DNA from: Aplectana chamaeleonis
Taxonomy: Eukaryota; Nematoda; Chromadorea; Rhabditida; Cosmocercidae
Assembly: GCA_029168955.1 (NCBI GenBank)
Contig: JAPDOI010000106.1
Span: 953,001-1,017,000, forward strand
Reading direction: 5' to 3'
Length of the DNA: 64,000 bases
In this document: positions 1 through 11,989 of the stretch, one piece after another
Layout: each line of letters opens with the position of its first letter
Position numbering within the stretch: the stretch's first letter is position 1
The notes under the pieces: model-generated
Seen by the model: only the letters and a program-made list of their open reading frames with translations
What the model was told of the DNA's origin: nothing
The model's database searches: none
Made by a program: the position numbers and the translations under genes

Positions 1-113
1 GCTTCGATTGGAATAGGCTTTCTCATTTCGTACGGGCGCTTGCGTTAGCCTACAAAATTTGAAACCATGCACCTGACCTCGTATGCAAATCCTCTATTGC
101 GTCGAACATCTGA

Positions 114-290
114 GGATGAGGATGGTGATCGTAATGCTTCCCAACCACCGAAGAGGCGGAGTAAAGGGGTAGGAGCGAGGTGCGTTACTGGACGATAGCG
201 GTGTTTTGTCCAATCACGCTCTTCGCTCCTCCCCCTGTTTCCCCAGCATCTTCTGCGGTTGGCAAGCATTAGTACCACCACCCGGAGGAA
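114..290. mobile_element. MULE-like foldback MITE (family F1, copy 1)
   Basis: An imperfect inverted repeat: 131-193 pairs with about 208-277. It is flanked by a near-identical 10-bp direct repeat, GAACATCTGA at 104-113 and GAACATCAGA at 291-300. A 9-11 bp target duplication is typical of Mutator-like elements. The arms share the GGGGGAGGAGCGA and GATTGGAC segments with the copy at 5351-5533, so the two form one family. There is no transposase frame. The open frames across it are palindrome by-products. Confidence 0.6.
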
Positions 291-300
291 GAACATCAGA

Positions 301-729
301 TTTGGGATCATCACCCCAAAAAACGCCCTGGGCGCAGGATCAAGCGACTACAGTCTCGCCACACAAAAAAAATTCTAGAGAATATAAATTGGGGAGTGAG
401 GTAACAACCTTGGGCTAAAAATAAAACACTCTACGATGCTTGTCAGTAGATTTGGGAGTGTAGTATTAATCGCAAAAACAAATAATTAGACTGAAACATT
501 CTTCTCCTTCAACATTTTTAGCCCGAAAATGTCAAAAAAATTACACCTACACGTGGGAATTTTTTTATGTAGAAATTTTCGACATTGTGTTAATTGTTTT
601 TCCATGAAGGTGGCGGCGTAGCTCCAGGGGGGGGGTTCATGGGGTCGGGGACTATGGTCTGCTTGATCCTGAATAGACGAAGCTGCAGCAATACCTAAAA
701 CCTTGAACTACCACGCTTATCCACCATTA
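301..729. other. Unassigned AT-rich stretch
   Basis: No gene or RNA recognised. It holds a run of G at about 629-637 and scattered A/T-rich sequence. Confidence 0.5.
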
Positions 730-1099
730 GGCGATATTCATACTACTCAACGCCCGCGCGGCACGCGCGTGCCACGTTGGTGTGGCGTTTGTGTATGAAT
801 CCTTTCTACGCGCATCACGCGCGTGCCGCGCTTGCGGAGACTATAAATACTCCAGCGGCGACGCCATGGCGGAGCGGTGGAGCTGGAATGAATGAGACGA
901 TCGATAAATAATATCAGTGGATGAAAACGCCAAGGCGTTCCGGGTGGCAGTATGAATACTGCAGCGGCGATGCCATGGCGGAGCGGGCGGAGCGTGACGC
1001 GCGTGCCGCGCGGGCGTGGCGTCAAGCCATTCATACACAAACGCCACGCCAGCGCGGCACGCGCGTGCCGCGCTGGCGTTGAGTAGTTTGAATAACGCC
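730..1099. mobile_element. 370-bp TIR element (Harbinger-like MITE)
   Basis: Terminal inverted repeats of about 71 bp (about 730-800 and 1029-1099) start with GGCG and match with few differences. The element is flanked by TTA on both sides (727-729 and 1100-1102), the target duplication expected of PIF/Harbinger elements. The arms carry the self-complementary motif GGCACGCGCGTGCC. Inside, a segment containing GCCATGGCGGAGCGG occurs twice (about 841-880 and 951-990). The 128-aa minus-strand open frame over it is a palindrome by-product, not a gene. Confidence 0.65.
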
Positions 1100-3126
1100 T
1101 TACCGACATAGAATTTTCGGATTCATCAAGCACCAGATTTTACTCCACCATCGTTTATAACTTCCCAAGGCGAAGTTCAGAAAAGTTTCTACCTGATCAC
1201 GAAAGTTCGGAAACTTAAATTGTGTCAATATAGGAGATGCTGATATAATAATTAGACACGCTTAAAATACTTGACCACTGTGATTGTAATTATGTTTCAT
1301 TACAAAGAACTTATTCGTATTTGAGAAAGAACTTTAAAAAATTATCGGACGTGTTATGACTTAGGTGGCACGCGGTGCAAGGGGCAAGACAACCATGGAT
1401 GCTCAGTGTGGAAAAGCGGTCTCATAAGTGTTAAAGCTGCTATCATACTTCCCTTGATCAACGAGGGCGACAGCGTATAACAATCACAATGATATTCGGT
1501 CGATATTGATGGAAAACATTGCGTCGCGTCGCTTCCCGCAGAAAGTATGATTTTTGTCTAAAGGACTGTGTACCAGCTGACTGGTCCCTGCTATTAGCTT
1601 TGGAGACTTCTGACGAGGCGAAGAAGCCGTTCTGTCTTAGCGGTTGCCTGTGAGGTGCTAACCACTCTAACTCCTACCTTTAGTCTTCCTTCCTTCCTTC
1701 CGTATCATTTAGACAGGCACGCCGTATCATTTATTGGAGTTGTGATGTAAATCCTGGTCTTCGGAGCATTGACAACCCAGCGCGCGGGGTGTCCGAGTCA
1801 GTATGATGAGCGCAGAGGACGAAAAGAAAGGCGCAGCCAGCCGGCCTGGCACTCTCTCGGCCGGCCAAAGTGCAAACTGGCTATCCCTGCGTCTCCCCGG
1901 AGAGAGATCATTTACTTTGCCTGTAAAGTATAGGACTGGGGCAATCCTAGTTTGGGAAAAGCAGGGGGCACTCAGCATTCCAAACAGGAGTGACAGATGC
2001 AGCTTTCAGATGTCTGAGGCTCAAAATAGAGTCTCTAGAAAGGCAATGTCTGATAACGCGATCAGTTATCTGATTTGAATGAATTTCTAGCGGACCCCCT
2101 AAAAAGGTTGGCACCCAGGAATGAATCTCTAGAGTACCCGATTCTTAAATTTATCCGCTGAAAGGCGTTGTAGGCTGTGCTTTTCCATGGGTTGGTACAG
2201 GAGATTCGGTTTGCATGTTGGTTACTTACTTATTACCAAATGAATCCAGAAGGTCGTTTTATAACAGTCGTAGATTTGAGGCGGACGTTTTTCAAAAAAA
2301 AATTCAGCTGTGAAAATGGTGGGAACATTCTCAAAGTAACCCAAGCAAAATCATTTTGACGGTTGCCGAAACGCTTCAACAAAAGGAACATCAGGTGAGT
2401 GGAGTGGGGGAGTCTATAAGGAATTGAACATATTTTTGAGGACGGTTTCCGTGAATACTACAATTTCCAAGTCTCCGAAATGAACCGTTGTGTTAGTCCA
2501 CATGGAAAGGCCCTAAGCTTTTCGAAGAAAGACTTCTACTTGGTTGTGAATGTTTGTGCGTTAGTAATTGCACTTGCCACTGCTTTTTCACTGGTTTACG
2601 TTTTTGAACAGCAAAATTAAACCTTTTGTGTGATTTTACTAGCATCATGTATTTTTTAAATTGTAAGTATTGAGTGCCTTTTTTTTGGTACTAGAATAGA
2701 ACCGAAGAAAGAGAAGTCATTTTTAAAATCAAAAAGTTCTTATCTCCGGAAGTCCTGTTCCAGATTCTTCACGGATGCCCTTGAGCACGTCTGGGTGACG
2801 TTATCCCCAGCGTCATCCGCTACTCGTATACTATATTTTGTATATGGTTCGCTTGTCTACATTAGTCCTGTTTCTAGTGCCTACGGTTCCGCGTCTGGTC
2901 AGCTTCGCATTGATTTTTGTTCTACGTGGATCTCAATAGCACGCACTATATGTTTGAGCCTACGAGAGTAGGGGTTCAGCTAGCTTCGCTTCAAATGAAT
3001 TTTGTTGGTTGGTTATGTTTAGAGTTCTTTTATTTCTGTTGTCATCATCTTTATTTTTTATTCACATTTACAGTGTATTCGTTTTGCTGCTTGGGCCATA
3101 TGGGCATAGAGCACCTTGCGTGCAGT
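1100..3126. other. Intergenic, no gene recognised
   Basis: Besides the small MITE at 1442-1552 there is a short (TTCC)n tract at about 1686-1701. An open frame at 1803-2078 has no recognisable motif and no supporting splice or promoter signals, so I do not call it. Sequence just before the (AATA)n tract at 3127 could be the 3' end of a LINE, but I see no coding trace. Confidence 0.5.
1442..1552. mobile_element. Short MITE, copy 1 (partner at 39248)
   Basis: It begins ATCATACTT and ends AAGTATGAT, a short terminal inverted repeat. The inside, TCGGTCGATATT..ATGG.AAACATTGCGTCG, is shared with 39248-39370 in the same order, so the two loci are copies of one small non-autonomous element. Confidence 0.5.
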
Positions 3127-3157
3127 TAATAAATAAATAAATAAATAAATAAGCAAA

Positions 3158-3202
<45 letters not shown>
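3127..3202. repeat. (AATA)n microsatellite
   Basis: About 18 AATA units with one interruption (AAGC). It reads TTTA/TTAT on the other strand, giving a spurious poly-Leu/Ile/Tyr open frame. It could be the tail of a LINE insertion. Confidence 0.9.
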
Positions 3203-4901
3203 ATGAAGAATAACAAAACGGTTTTATTTTGTATTTCGTGGACCATCCACTCCACTTCCCTATTCCTCTTCATTTTTGTTGGAACGTTCCCGTAAGCACC
3301 GAATCACATTTGCTTGGAGATCCTTTTTCTGAAAGAACTTACTTTGCTTTCTCTTTATCGCAAGTGTAATCAGGAGCGTTAGCAAAGAATTCAGTAATTT
3401 TGTTGAAGAAATTGCGCAGTGCATTAAAAAGTGAGTGTTTGGTAGAACACCGCGTGCATCCACATAGACGAAGTGTTCGTGGCTATTTACCAGAATATAC
3501 ATCAAAACCCCAATCATCCTAGATATACCCAGTCGATGGCATAGTAGTAGCATCTTTTTCTTTGTATCTCCGGCGCAAGAGGTGGAGTGGAGAGCGCAGC
3601 TAGCGCGAGGGAAAGTGGGCGCGGCATGCCTGATTGTCAATGGTACCGCAACCGTAAATCCTAGTCCGCGCAGCATGATGTCGCAGCGCGCGGCGTCTCA
3701 CCGTTTTGACGCCTCTCCGCCGGTCTGAAAGGAAGTTTTAGGCCATGAGAACAACTTAGTCTCTTCTCAATTTTGCTCCCGTCTTCCTGCCGTTCGAGTC
3801 GCCGTTCATATCTACACTGTCCGCAGAAAGAACTTTCCTCTCCTTGGGTTAGGTAGGACTTTTCAGACTAAGATCTGCCCCTTGTAAGGCTCCCCTCCGT
3901 TCTCTGTGTTCGATAGGTATAGGTCTTTTGGTTGAGTTTTTAGCACACATATCACGCATTGGATAGATTTAGTTCTTTTTCTGTAAATGTGTTTGTCTCT
4001 ATATGAATTTGGTAAGATTCGTGTGTAACTCGGGTGCAGAAGTGGTTGATTACCACTAAACTTTTTTAACCGTTGGCAGGAACAGCACAGTCGAGTAGAC
4101 AAAGAGGGAATATCTTTTGTACATAACATATGGGTTTATATATTCTGCGGATGATGAGAATTAGGAGACGGGGCTGGGAACTTGCAAGGCGAACCAATGG
4201 GCGCCGAGCTAACGGCGAGATTTGGATTTGAGTCAGAGTGAACGAGATTTTACGAACTAGGTGCAACGACAACATTGTGGAACGAAAGATGCTTTATAAA
4301 GAAATGGCAAATAAATATACTTAGAATGTAGGGGTGAACGGGGCTTATCGTGTACAACTGGTCCCATTGGCGAAATCAGTCTGCTGGGTGGTAATCGTAT
4401 TGTGTCCAAACTGCAGAAAGGGCAGGAAGGAGCGTAGGACTGTGATTGGTAGCCGATGTATCTTCCAATTACGAACTTCACTCCTACCCACTCCTTTCGC
4501 GGCTTGGACACGTTATGATCGCCACTCACTAGTGACCAGGAGTGAAGGGCAGCATTTGGATGGCACTTACGCCGGAGTTTGCAACAGTGATTGTCTGCAA
4601 CTGCGAATTTGAATCTTCAGCCGGAATCATCACAGCGTTGGCAGTGGGTTGGTCCACTTTGGGTTGGGTTCAGCGCAAAGACTTTCGCGCCTTTGCTCGA
4701 GCTAAACCCAGCCCAAATCGACACACTACGGGTTAGCTCAATGATGAAGCTGGCCCCTTATTCCGGAATGAAGTGCGCAATATCAATGATCACTCACTGT
4801 TTCCCATCTACAAAGTAGACCTCTAATTTGTCATGCACTCTGCATTAACTTGAAACCTCGAAAAATCGACAAGGTTGGCAGACAACCATGGTTTTGGAAA
4901 C
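3203..4901. other. Intergenic, no gene recognised
   Basis: Open frames of 60-140 codons exist on both strands (for example 3260-3676 minus) but show no domain, signal or splice structure that I can support. A segment around 3275-3345 weakly resembles 13985-14060. Confidence 0.4.
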
Positions 4902-5064
4902 TGTAATGGCTCGGCAGACGTAGACCAAAGTTTATTGGCCGAGACGAAAGCAGAACAGTAAAATGAACCTGTGCTGATGAATCAGGCTTTTATAGGCCCC
5001 TCACTGTGGTGGATGATACAGTGATACTGATAAGAGACTGTGATAGTCTTTGGCAACTCCAACA
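4902..5064 (-). repeat. 3' LTR of the gypsy element
   Basis: 163 bp, TG...CA ended, about 93% identical to 8255-8415. On the minus strand it carries a TATAAAA box and an AATAAA signal in the order expected for U3 and R. Confidence 0.9.
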
Positions 5065-5350
5065 CCTTCCCACTAAGATGGATGGATGTATAGATACAGA
5101 GACTGGTTACATTACTACATTCAACTGAAAAAATATAGGTGGTTCAACAATGTGTATCACGGATCATGTGTCTTCAATGACGGCTTGACTTGCAGTCGGT
5201 TTGGCTGATGGCGATTGCGCTGAGGGCGTCGTTTATTCATCCGAGACGATGCCAGCGTTGTAGTTGCCGGTGCGGCCAATCGATGTGTCGAAGTCGTCGT
5301 CTCGTCCATCGGTGTGCACATTATAGGCGCAGAGGGCGGGTTTCTCGGAG

Positions 5351-5533
5351 GGGAGGTGGCCAACGTGTATCAACGCCCCTGAGGAGGCGAGAGAAACGGG
5401 GGATGAGCGAGGTTCCTGATTGGACGCAACACGGGCTAGCCCCGACCCCCGGCTGTTCCGTCCAATCAGGAACCTCGCTCCTCCCCCGTTTCTCCCGCCT
5501 CCTCAGAGGTGTTGATACACGATGGCCATCACC
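5351..5533. mobile_element. MULE-like foldback MITE (family F1, copy 2)
   Basis: Arms 5365-5426 and 5459-5520 are 62-bp inverted repeats with about four mismatches, around a 32-bp loop. They extend more loosely to 5351 and 5533. The flanks are the exact 10-bp direct repeat TTTCTCGGAG (5341-5350 and 5534-5543), a Mutator-like target duplication. It sits between the integrase end and the 3' LTR of the gypsy element, so it inserted later. Same family as 114-290. Confidence 0.75.
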
Positions 5534-6180
5534 TTTCTCGGAGTAGCGCCAGCTGAGTCAGAAGGCAAGTCGAACAGATCCAGCCAGGCACGCATTTGAT
5601 TTGCGTGGCGTCGATGAAGACTTCCGTCAATCGATACTTCGTATATTGCATTTCCGAGGAGGGCTAAGACCTTTCCAGTGGTCCAGCTGCTTCGACCATG
5701 ACGGAAGTCTCGTACCCATACTGGATCATCGGGTTCAAAACTCTTGGAACGGGTGTCATGGTGACGGTTGAATTGGCGTTCCATTTCTTGGTTTCGGGAG
5801 TGGGATCTGCTGTGGGGGGTGACGAGCATCGTGAGGGGCGTCCGGATCATTCGTCCAAGAAATTCTCCGCTGGTGATTTTCCATTCGGGTATGCCGGGCA
5901 CGGTGTTCGACGATAAATATCAGAAAATTCTGAAGCGCAGCAGAAGTGGTTTCTGTGTTTTTAAACTTTTGTATGGCTCTTTTGAGAGCGCCCACGAACC
6001 GCTCTGCCTGTCCATTCGATTAAGGATGATAGGGTGGTGAGCGCATATGCGTTGTACCGTTTGTTCGGCAGAACTCGGCGAATTCGTGGGAAGTAAACTG
6101 GCTTCCATTGTCTTAAACCAGTATCTCGGGATTTCCAAACTGAACGAAGAGCTGGGTGAGCTCACGTATTGTAGCCATTG
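5503..6180 (-). pseudogene. gypsy integrase, C-terminal part (broken)
   Basis: Minus-strand integrase remnant spread over several frames. Visible in order are the core motif [11 protein letters not shown] (second catalytic Asp), the region RSPPYHP..SNGQAERFVG, the helix LKRAIQKF, and the C-terminal module with DPVWVRDFR and the HANQMR end. In-frame stops interrupt the stretch just before DNG and after YHP, and further frameshifts follow. The zinc-binding HHCC domain and the first catalytic Asp are absent: the reading goes directly from reverse-transcriptase thumb sequence (YGFRA) into the integrase core near 6180. The frame's last residues lie in the right arm of the foldback MITE. Confidence 0.85.
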
Positions 6181-7178
6181 TTGCTCGAAAACCGTAACTA
6201 GAAACTCTCACGAATAACCTTTCCAAGCTGTTGCGATGCTCTTCTGTCGTTCGACCGGTTACGATGACATCATCAAGTTAGGCGGCGACACCTGGGAGTT
6301 CGGCAATCAAAGAATCGAACAACTGTTGCAATATAACTAACGCAGATTTCACACAAAATGGGAGACGATTGTATTGAAATTTTCCGCGATGGGTATTGAT
6401 CGTGAGAAGTTCTTTCAATTCAGCATCTATTCCCACTTGTAGGTAAGCGTCTGCCAAATCGATTTGAGAGAAGAATTGACCATCGTTCAGCTTCGTGAAG
6501 GTTTCTTCTATTGTCGGCAGCGGATGCTGATGAAGCATCAAAGCATCATTCAATCCAGTATATAAATTGGCGTAGTCTAGTGATCCCATTGCTCTTCTTA
6601 ACAACAACAATGGGCGCGGCCCATTTTGAGTGCTCAACTGCTAGGATGACATTTTCTAGTAAAAGACGATCGAGTTCAGCGTTTACAGCTGATTGAGAGG
6701 CGAACGGGACCGGCCTCTTTTGACGATTTACCGGCCTAGCATGAGGCTTCAGGTAGAGCTTTGCCTTCATTTCTGTGCAGTGGCCCAATCCTGTTTGGAA
6801 TACTCCCGCAAATTTCGTTTTCAGACTCGTGACTGTGTCGCTGCGAACGCTCTCCAATGCGTTTGTTGCGATTCTGCAGTGATACTGTTCTTTGAGCTGT
6901 CTGTAGTTGGACATCTGGATGCACCATTCCAGTCCAAGGGCGTTGGTTGATTCCGTTACGTAGCAGCTTCCGTGTCCAGAAGTTTGTCGGCGATGTCGAT
7001 CGAATGTGGTGAAATCGGCGTTGAATATTGCAATTGCTGAACCATCAGCAGTCTTCACTAGAATCGTAGTTCGGTCAAGGTCTGGTGATCCCATTGTGTG
7101 CCATGTACGACGTAAAACCATCGTGATGTCGGCACCAGTGTCGAGCTGGAGACGAGTGGGATGACCATTGATGTGCAC
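6181..7178 (-). pseudogene. gypsy protease and reverse transcriptase (broken)
   Basis: Minus-strand pol. The aspartic protease motif LQLDTGADITMV is at residues 11-22 of the 7178-6546 frame, at about 7113-7148. The reverse transcriptase follows with the N-terminal motif WAAPIVVVKKSNG, then, after a frameshift near 6560, FSQIDLADAYLQV with the first catalytic Asp. The catalytic box reads stop-LDD at about 6273-6284, so the usual first residue is a stop codon. The thumb ends at YGFRA near 6185, where a deletion removed RNase H. The product would be inactive. Confidence 0.85.
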
Positions 7179-7199
7179 GCTCAGGTAGGTGCGTGTATC

Positions 7200-8202
7200 T
7201 TGGGTTGCCGTTGCAATCTTCTTACAGCGATTGTTTCGTCCATTATGTCTGCCTTTCTGTTTGTGACGTCTGGGTTGCGTCTTGTTGCAGTTGGGTTGGA
7301 ATAGAACCGTTCATTATCAGAGCGCCTACGGTTTGATGGGGTATGATGGTGTCAATCAGGGAAGGTACGGCGATTCCGGTTGCTTTGGTGACGAGTAGGA
7401 TAACTGGTTATCAGCGGTGCTTTGTGTTGATGAGCAGCACTCACATTTTTGTTTTCCATGTTTCGATTGTCGGTTCTCGGAGTTACGAACGTTTCGTTCT
7501 CGTTGATGAAATCGTCCAAAACTGGAATTGGCTCACCATCCTTCAATCGATTGATGTGGTTCAGCAGTCGTAGACGAATCTCGGAATGTGATGAATCAGC
7601 CAGACCAGTTACGAATACCAGATATTTCAGCGAGTCGCTATCAACATTCTTCATAGCAGCATCCTCGAACGTCTTCTTGATTGTGTTGCCGAAATGGCGG
7701 TAGAGCACGTGGGAATTGGACAAGGGAGGGCACCTGGATTGCTGGAACTCGAAACGACTGCGAATGAGTCTTCTTGGGACCAAACAATTTCTTAAGGTTC
7801 TGCACCGTCGTGTTGAGATCGATATCCTTAGGCTTCAGCGGTAGCACGTGGTCAGCATACGTCTTGAATGTGGCCGAGTCCAAGTGGTCCACGACCAGAT
7901 TCCTTTTCCGGTCTTCGTACAGTGCTGCTCCGCGGTCATCGATAACTGGACCATACCGCCTGTGCCATGCATCGGAGGTTATCTCTTCGTCCTTGCAGGT
8001 CGCGTACGAGATCTCCATACGGGTCAACTGCAGCAGTGGGCGGACAAGGGGCATGCGATGAGGGGGATCTGTCGCCATCGAAGACGCGAGTGACCAGCTG
8101 TTGAAGTAGCTGGAGCTGCTGTGCCTGGGCAGTCAGAATGTCGCCCAGCCAAGTCGGAGCATCAGTGCTCACAGTCGAAGGAGGGGCAGGGGAATCGGGC
8201 AT
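7200..8202 (-). pseudogene. gypsy gag (broken)
   Basis: Three overlapping minus-strand frames (8202-7936, 8078-7641, 7783-7352) form one frameshifted gag. It starts MPDSPAPPSTVSTDAP and has a glutamine-rich helix (QAQQLQLLQQLV), then TYADHVLPLKP and LKKLFGPKKT, then RLLNHINRL. This gag type goes with nematode gypsy elements (DUF7083-like; my recollection of the family, not searched). A zinc-knuckle-like remnant (C..K/H/C residues) lies at about 7205-7290, just before protease. Confidence 0.75.
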
Positions 8203-8254
8203 AGGGGCTTCAGTCGTGGCGTCGCTGGGGTTCTTCTGGAATCCTGATCGCCAA

Positions 8255-8415
8255 TGTAATGGCTAGGCAGGCGAAGACCAAAGTTTATTGGTCGAGACGA
8301 AAGCAGAACAGTAGAATGAACCTGTACTGATGAATCAGGCTTTTATAGGCCACACTGTGGTGGATGATACAGTGATACTGACGGGAGACTGTGATAGTCT
8401 TAGGCAACTCCAACA
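8255..8415 (-). repeat. 5' LTR of the gypsy element
   Basis: 161 bp, TG...CA ended, pairs with 4902-5064. The minus strand shows TATAAAA at about 8342-8348 and AATAAA at about 8284-8289. Confidence 0.9.
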
Positions 8416-10690
8416 GAAATGAGAACGACAAGCTACCATCTCGGGGAGAATAACTAGAAGGATACAAAGTGTTTTGCTAGGAAGACATTCTTCACTGGTC
8501 CGATCCCCGTTTTTCCCGTTGCTCTGTCAATTAGTGTTATGTGAATAGCCTTATGACTGATCGGGCCTGGAAGGTTATCTTGAAACGCCTTCGAGGAAAA
8601 TTCTTCAAAAGGGTAATTCTAATGAAAGTGCAGTCAACACGGACTGAAGTGTCGGTTTTGGTTGGACGGTGCGACCCGCTCAGGTTGGCTCAAATTCAGT
8701 GCACGTAGCATAAATTACGTGCTCTGAGTTTACGGCAAGGCTCTCGAGGGATGCTGTGATTCCTGAAATTGTAAAATTGAGTCTGAACAAGATGTAGCGC
8801 AGCTCAGGGTAACGCCGCAATTTTCACATAGGCATTACGGATGCCTAAGTGAAATTTTTACTTTGGTAAATCGCAAATTCTCGGGACTACTCGTAGACCA
8901 TGAGTTGTAATTACGCACAAAGTCACAGCTTCTTCTCCGTTGCAATCTGAAGGCATCGCAGCTGGAAGTTTTGTATTTGATTTTTCTGCATAACTGTAAT
9001 CTTCTTCCTATGTGTTTGTTATACTTAAGCGAAGTTTAGCGCTTCACGTTTCGTGAATGATGGAGAATCGGCCTTTTGATGAGTGGGACCGAGTGGGCTT
9101 CGAGAATGTCGCTCCTCAAACACTCCACCGATGGGCAGGGGGACCGAGGGGCAAGGGGACAACCACGAGCCTCTGATTGCTCTTCGTTCAACTCTTTAAA
9201 GTCAGTGTTCACGATGAAAAATATGTTTCAGTTTCAAGTAGGAATCGGTAGTGGAGGGGCACAGTGTAGCGTTGACGTCGAGAGAACGTATGAAAACGAG
9301 CCAGGAAGAACCCCAAAAGAGCCCGAAGTTGCCACTCCGAGCGCAAGGCAAACCCTAAAAGCGCATTGCCCGCCCTCCGACGTGAACAAATAAAAACTCT
9401 AGATCATAAGATGAGCGATGGTTTCCTATCAAAAGCCCCGTTCTTCCCTTCATTCTCAACTCCTCTCTTTGCTCAGGTAAGCTCGCATACATCGGCTGCA
9501 AAAAATGGAAGTTATAAGCCTTGGACAACTCGTCCGTCATGCTTCCTTAGCTCAATTTTTGAAGGACCATAACTCCGTTCCTAGAAGGTCTTGTACGATT
9601 TCAGAAACGTCATTGGATTCAGAATGGTCATTGAGTATCAGACTGAACCTTCCATCCATCTGGCTTAGGCTTCTCAATAACTTCAAAATCTACAAGAACT
9701 TTTGCACTCTCTAGAGTTCTCGAACGGTCCCAGCAAACTTTCTTTCCAACAAACCCGCCTCAATCTCCTCTCCTTCCGGAAACCTTTTTTCGTTTCCAAC
9801 AAAACCGTTCCTTCTCCTATGTTTCCAGGAACATTCCCACTTTCGTTTCTGAAAGCTCCTCTTGAGCTCTTCCCATAGCTGCTCAAATAGCGCGCGAGTG
9901 GGCTCCTGATCCTCACTTCTGCATTCCTGAGAATACGAGACCTGGGTCTCCTTATTACGATCCTTATTTCTCCAACAGCCGAGAGCTATCGAATCTCTGC
10001 TGAGAACTAAGGCTAGGGAATGAAGCAATTTATTGGTAGAATGTTGAACGAACACCAGATATACCAAGCATCAGACAAGAGTAGGGAAGCGCGGGGCATA
10101 ATGTACAACAAACGGACAAACATCCAAAAAATAAAATTCGAAAATCCAATTTTCAAGAAGGGACTACCAAGCTACAACCGCGCCCTAAATCAATAGAAAA
10201 GAATCACAGATAAAGAATTGAATATGCAAGCTCTGGTACATCCGTAATGACCTGTCGATTTTGATCATCACCAGCAGCGGAGCGGTGAGCCTCGGTGAGG
10301 TATAACTAGTGATAAGGAGGTTCCGACAAAAAGCCACCGCTCCGCGCTGTGGTAATTGAAAACAGGAGTTCACTTGAACTGAAACAGAGTCTACATCCAC
10401 CTATTTGCTGTAAAGGAATCTACAACTAGCGTTATGAAGCACTAAGAAGCAGTTTTGCTGCTCCATTCAGATTCCATGGTCTCGTATCAAGTGCTTGCGT
10501 TGCTCTTTCCCTACTGGTGACTCCGATGATCAGGTACTCCACGCTGATCGAGGGCTAGCCGATCAAGGATCGAGTGCCTCTAACATCATCGAGTTGTTTG
10601 TAGGGCTGAACAAAGGTAACTGCCTCGGCAGAACCGTTTGCTATGTTATTGGATTTCAAGGCACATTTTGCGCTACCGGCTGTAGAACTT
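8416..10690. other. Intergenic, no gene recognised
   Basis: No supported coding feature. The open frame 9076-9393 (+) starts MMSGTEW and lacks recognisable motifs. About 9725-9840 is pyrimidine-rich with several TTTCCAACAAA-like repeats. Confidence 0.4.
10246..10385. repeat. Dispersed repeat, copy 1 (partner at 48040)
   Basis: It shares an ordered block with 48040-48165: CTGTCGATTT, CACCAGCAGCGGAGCG, TATAACT.GTGATAAG and CGCTCC. GCGGAGCGGT at the start and ACCGCTCCGC later form a short inverted repeat. Type unknown. Confidence 0.5.
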
Positions 10691-11989
10691 GAGATGTTGA
10701 ACTAGGCACGGATTTAGAAGCATTCGGGTTTGGTAAGCGAGAATTTATGGGCAACCGCACTAGTTCCAACACGCTACGGAGGGAAAATTGCTGAGCACGA
10801 GAAGAGGAGTTAGCGTCGATTTATACTTTATTAGGAGGAGTTGTCCTTGCAGCAGCATTCGAGTCCCCTTGATTTGACACTGAGTGAGCAGAAAGGACCG
10901 GAGTCTGTCCACCTACTGTGGTAGACGAAAAAAAGTTGCTTGGTGGTGTTAAAGCAAACGCATTTTCGCTCTGCGATTCTCATCTAAAGTAGGATTTGTG
11001 GCAACTCTGCGATTAACTGGCTTCGCAGACGTTCTATTTGGAGACGCAGGCTTCGCAGTATGCGATACATACTCCAGGTGTAGTGAATGCCGCCTTTTGC
11101 AGAAGAGGGTCAAGTTGATCAGAAGGCGTCAAACGAATCGTTAGGTTCTGTGCTGGGCTGACACGATGGTTTGAGAAATTAGGCGCCTGAAAAGAATTGG
11201 CTGGTTCATTATTATTGCTCAAGTTGATTAGGTTCAACAATTTTCTTCGAAAGTTGCGGGCGAGGACGAGGGACAGATGCTGTTTTGCCTTTTACGTTTG
11301 GCATTTGTCGCTTTTCAACTAGTGCTGAATGGGGTTGAGCGGGCTGAACGTTCCAACAATTTTCCTCTCTAAAATGTTGTTATAGTGATCACTGTTTAAA
11401 GCTTTCTTGGCTGAATTCGAAATTTCGAACGGATCAGCTCTTGAAAAAGTTGAAACATATTTGGAAAATCCAACATTTGGTTGAGTAATAAGCAAAGCAA
11501 CGTTACCTGATTCTCTTCAAATTCCAGTATTCTGAGCTAGCTGCTCAACTACACTTGCTACAGAATTAGATGCTGGTTGAGCTCAGGTTTTGTTGTCAAC
11601 CTAGTTGATAACTCAAGAACGCTCCAATCTCGGAACCTCGTCGTTTTAGTGCTGAGATCTGTTAAAAACTGAAACAGGTGAAGTCAGAGGAACAATTGGT
11701 GGAGGGTGTAAGCCCAATGGTGACAATTGTTGAGTGGAAAAGGATATAGTCTTAACAGGTCAAACCTCAGACTTGATCACACGAGGCAGCCCGATCTTGT
11801 TTGAGGAAGAACTGTCATCAAGCATTGTCCAACGCCTCACTCCAATGAAATTTCAACGAATCTCTCGAGATCGCAGATGTGGAAGGACGATAGTTTAAAC
11901 TTGGTGGTAGGGACGAATTACTCACAGCAGTAACTGATGGGACGACAACGGAAAAACCGTTGACGGCTAAATCCATCAGTTCTCCACGA

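Larger units (their letters stand above)
4902..8415 (-). mobile_element. Degenerate Ty3/gypsy LTR retrotransposon
   Basis: A minus-strand element bounded by two LTRs (8255-8415 is 5', 4902-5064 is 3'). The flanks GAAAC (4897-4901) and GAAAT (8416-8420) look like a 5-bp target duplication with one change. Next to the 5' LTR a TGG-starting primer-binding-like sequence reads leftward from about 8253. Next to the 3' LTR is a purine tract (AGTGGGAAGG on the minus strand, 5065-5074). Gene order is gag, protease, reverse transcriptase, integrase, with chromodomain-less ends. At 3.5 kb it is shorter than a usual gypsy element of about 5 kb, because RNase H and the first part of integrase are deleted. 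Frameshifts and stops make it inactive. A foldback MITE is nested at 5351-5533. About 11 LTR substitutions point to an old insertion. Confidence 0.9.

Noticed and set aside
3260..3676. 138-codon minus ORF as a possible gene
   Set aside because: No motif, no signal peptide and no splice sites. Part of it resembles another intergenic stretch near 14 kb.
9076..9393. 105-codon plus ORF
   Set aside because: No domain or repeat explanation, but also no promoter, splice or polyadenylation support. Chance length in this composition.
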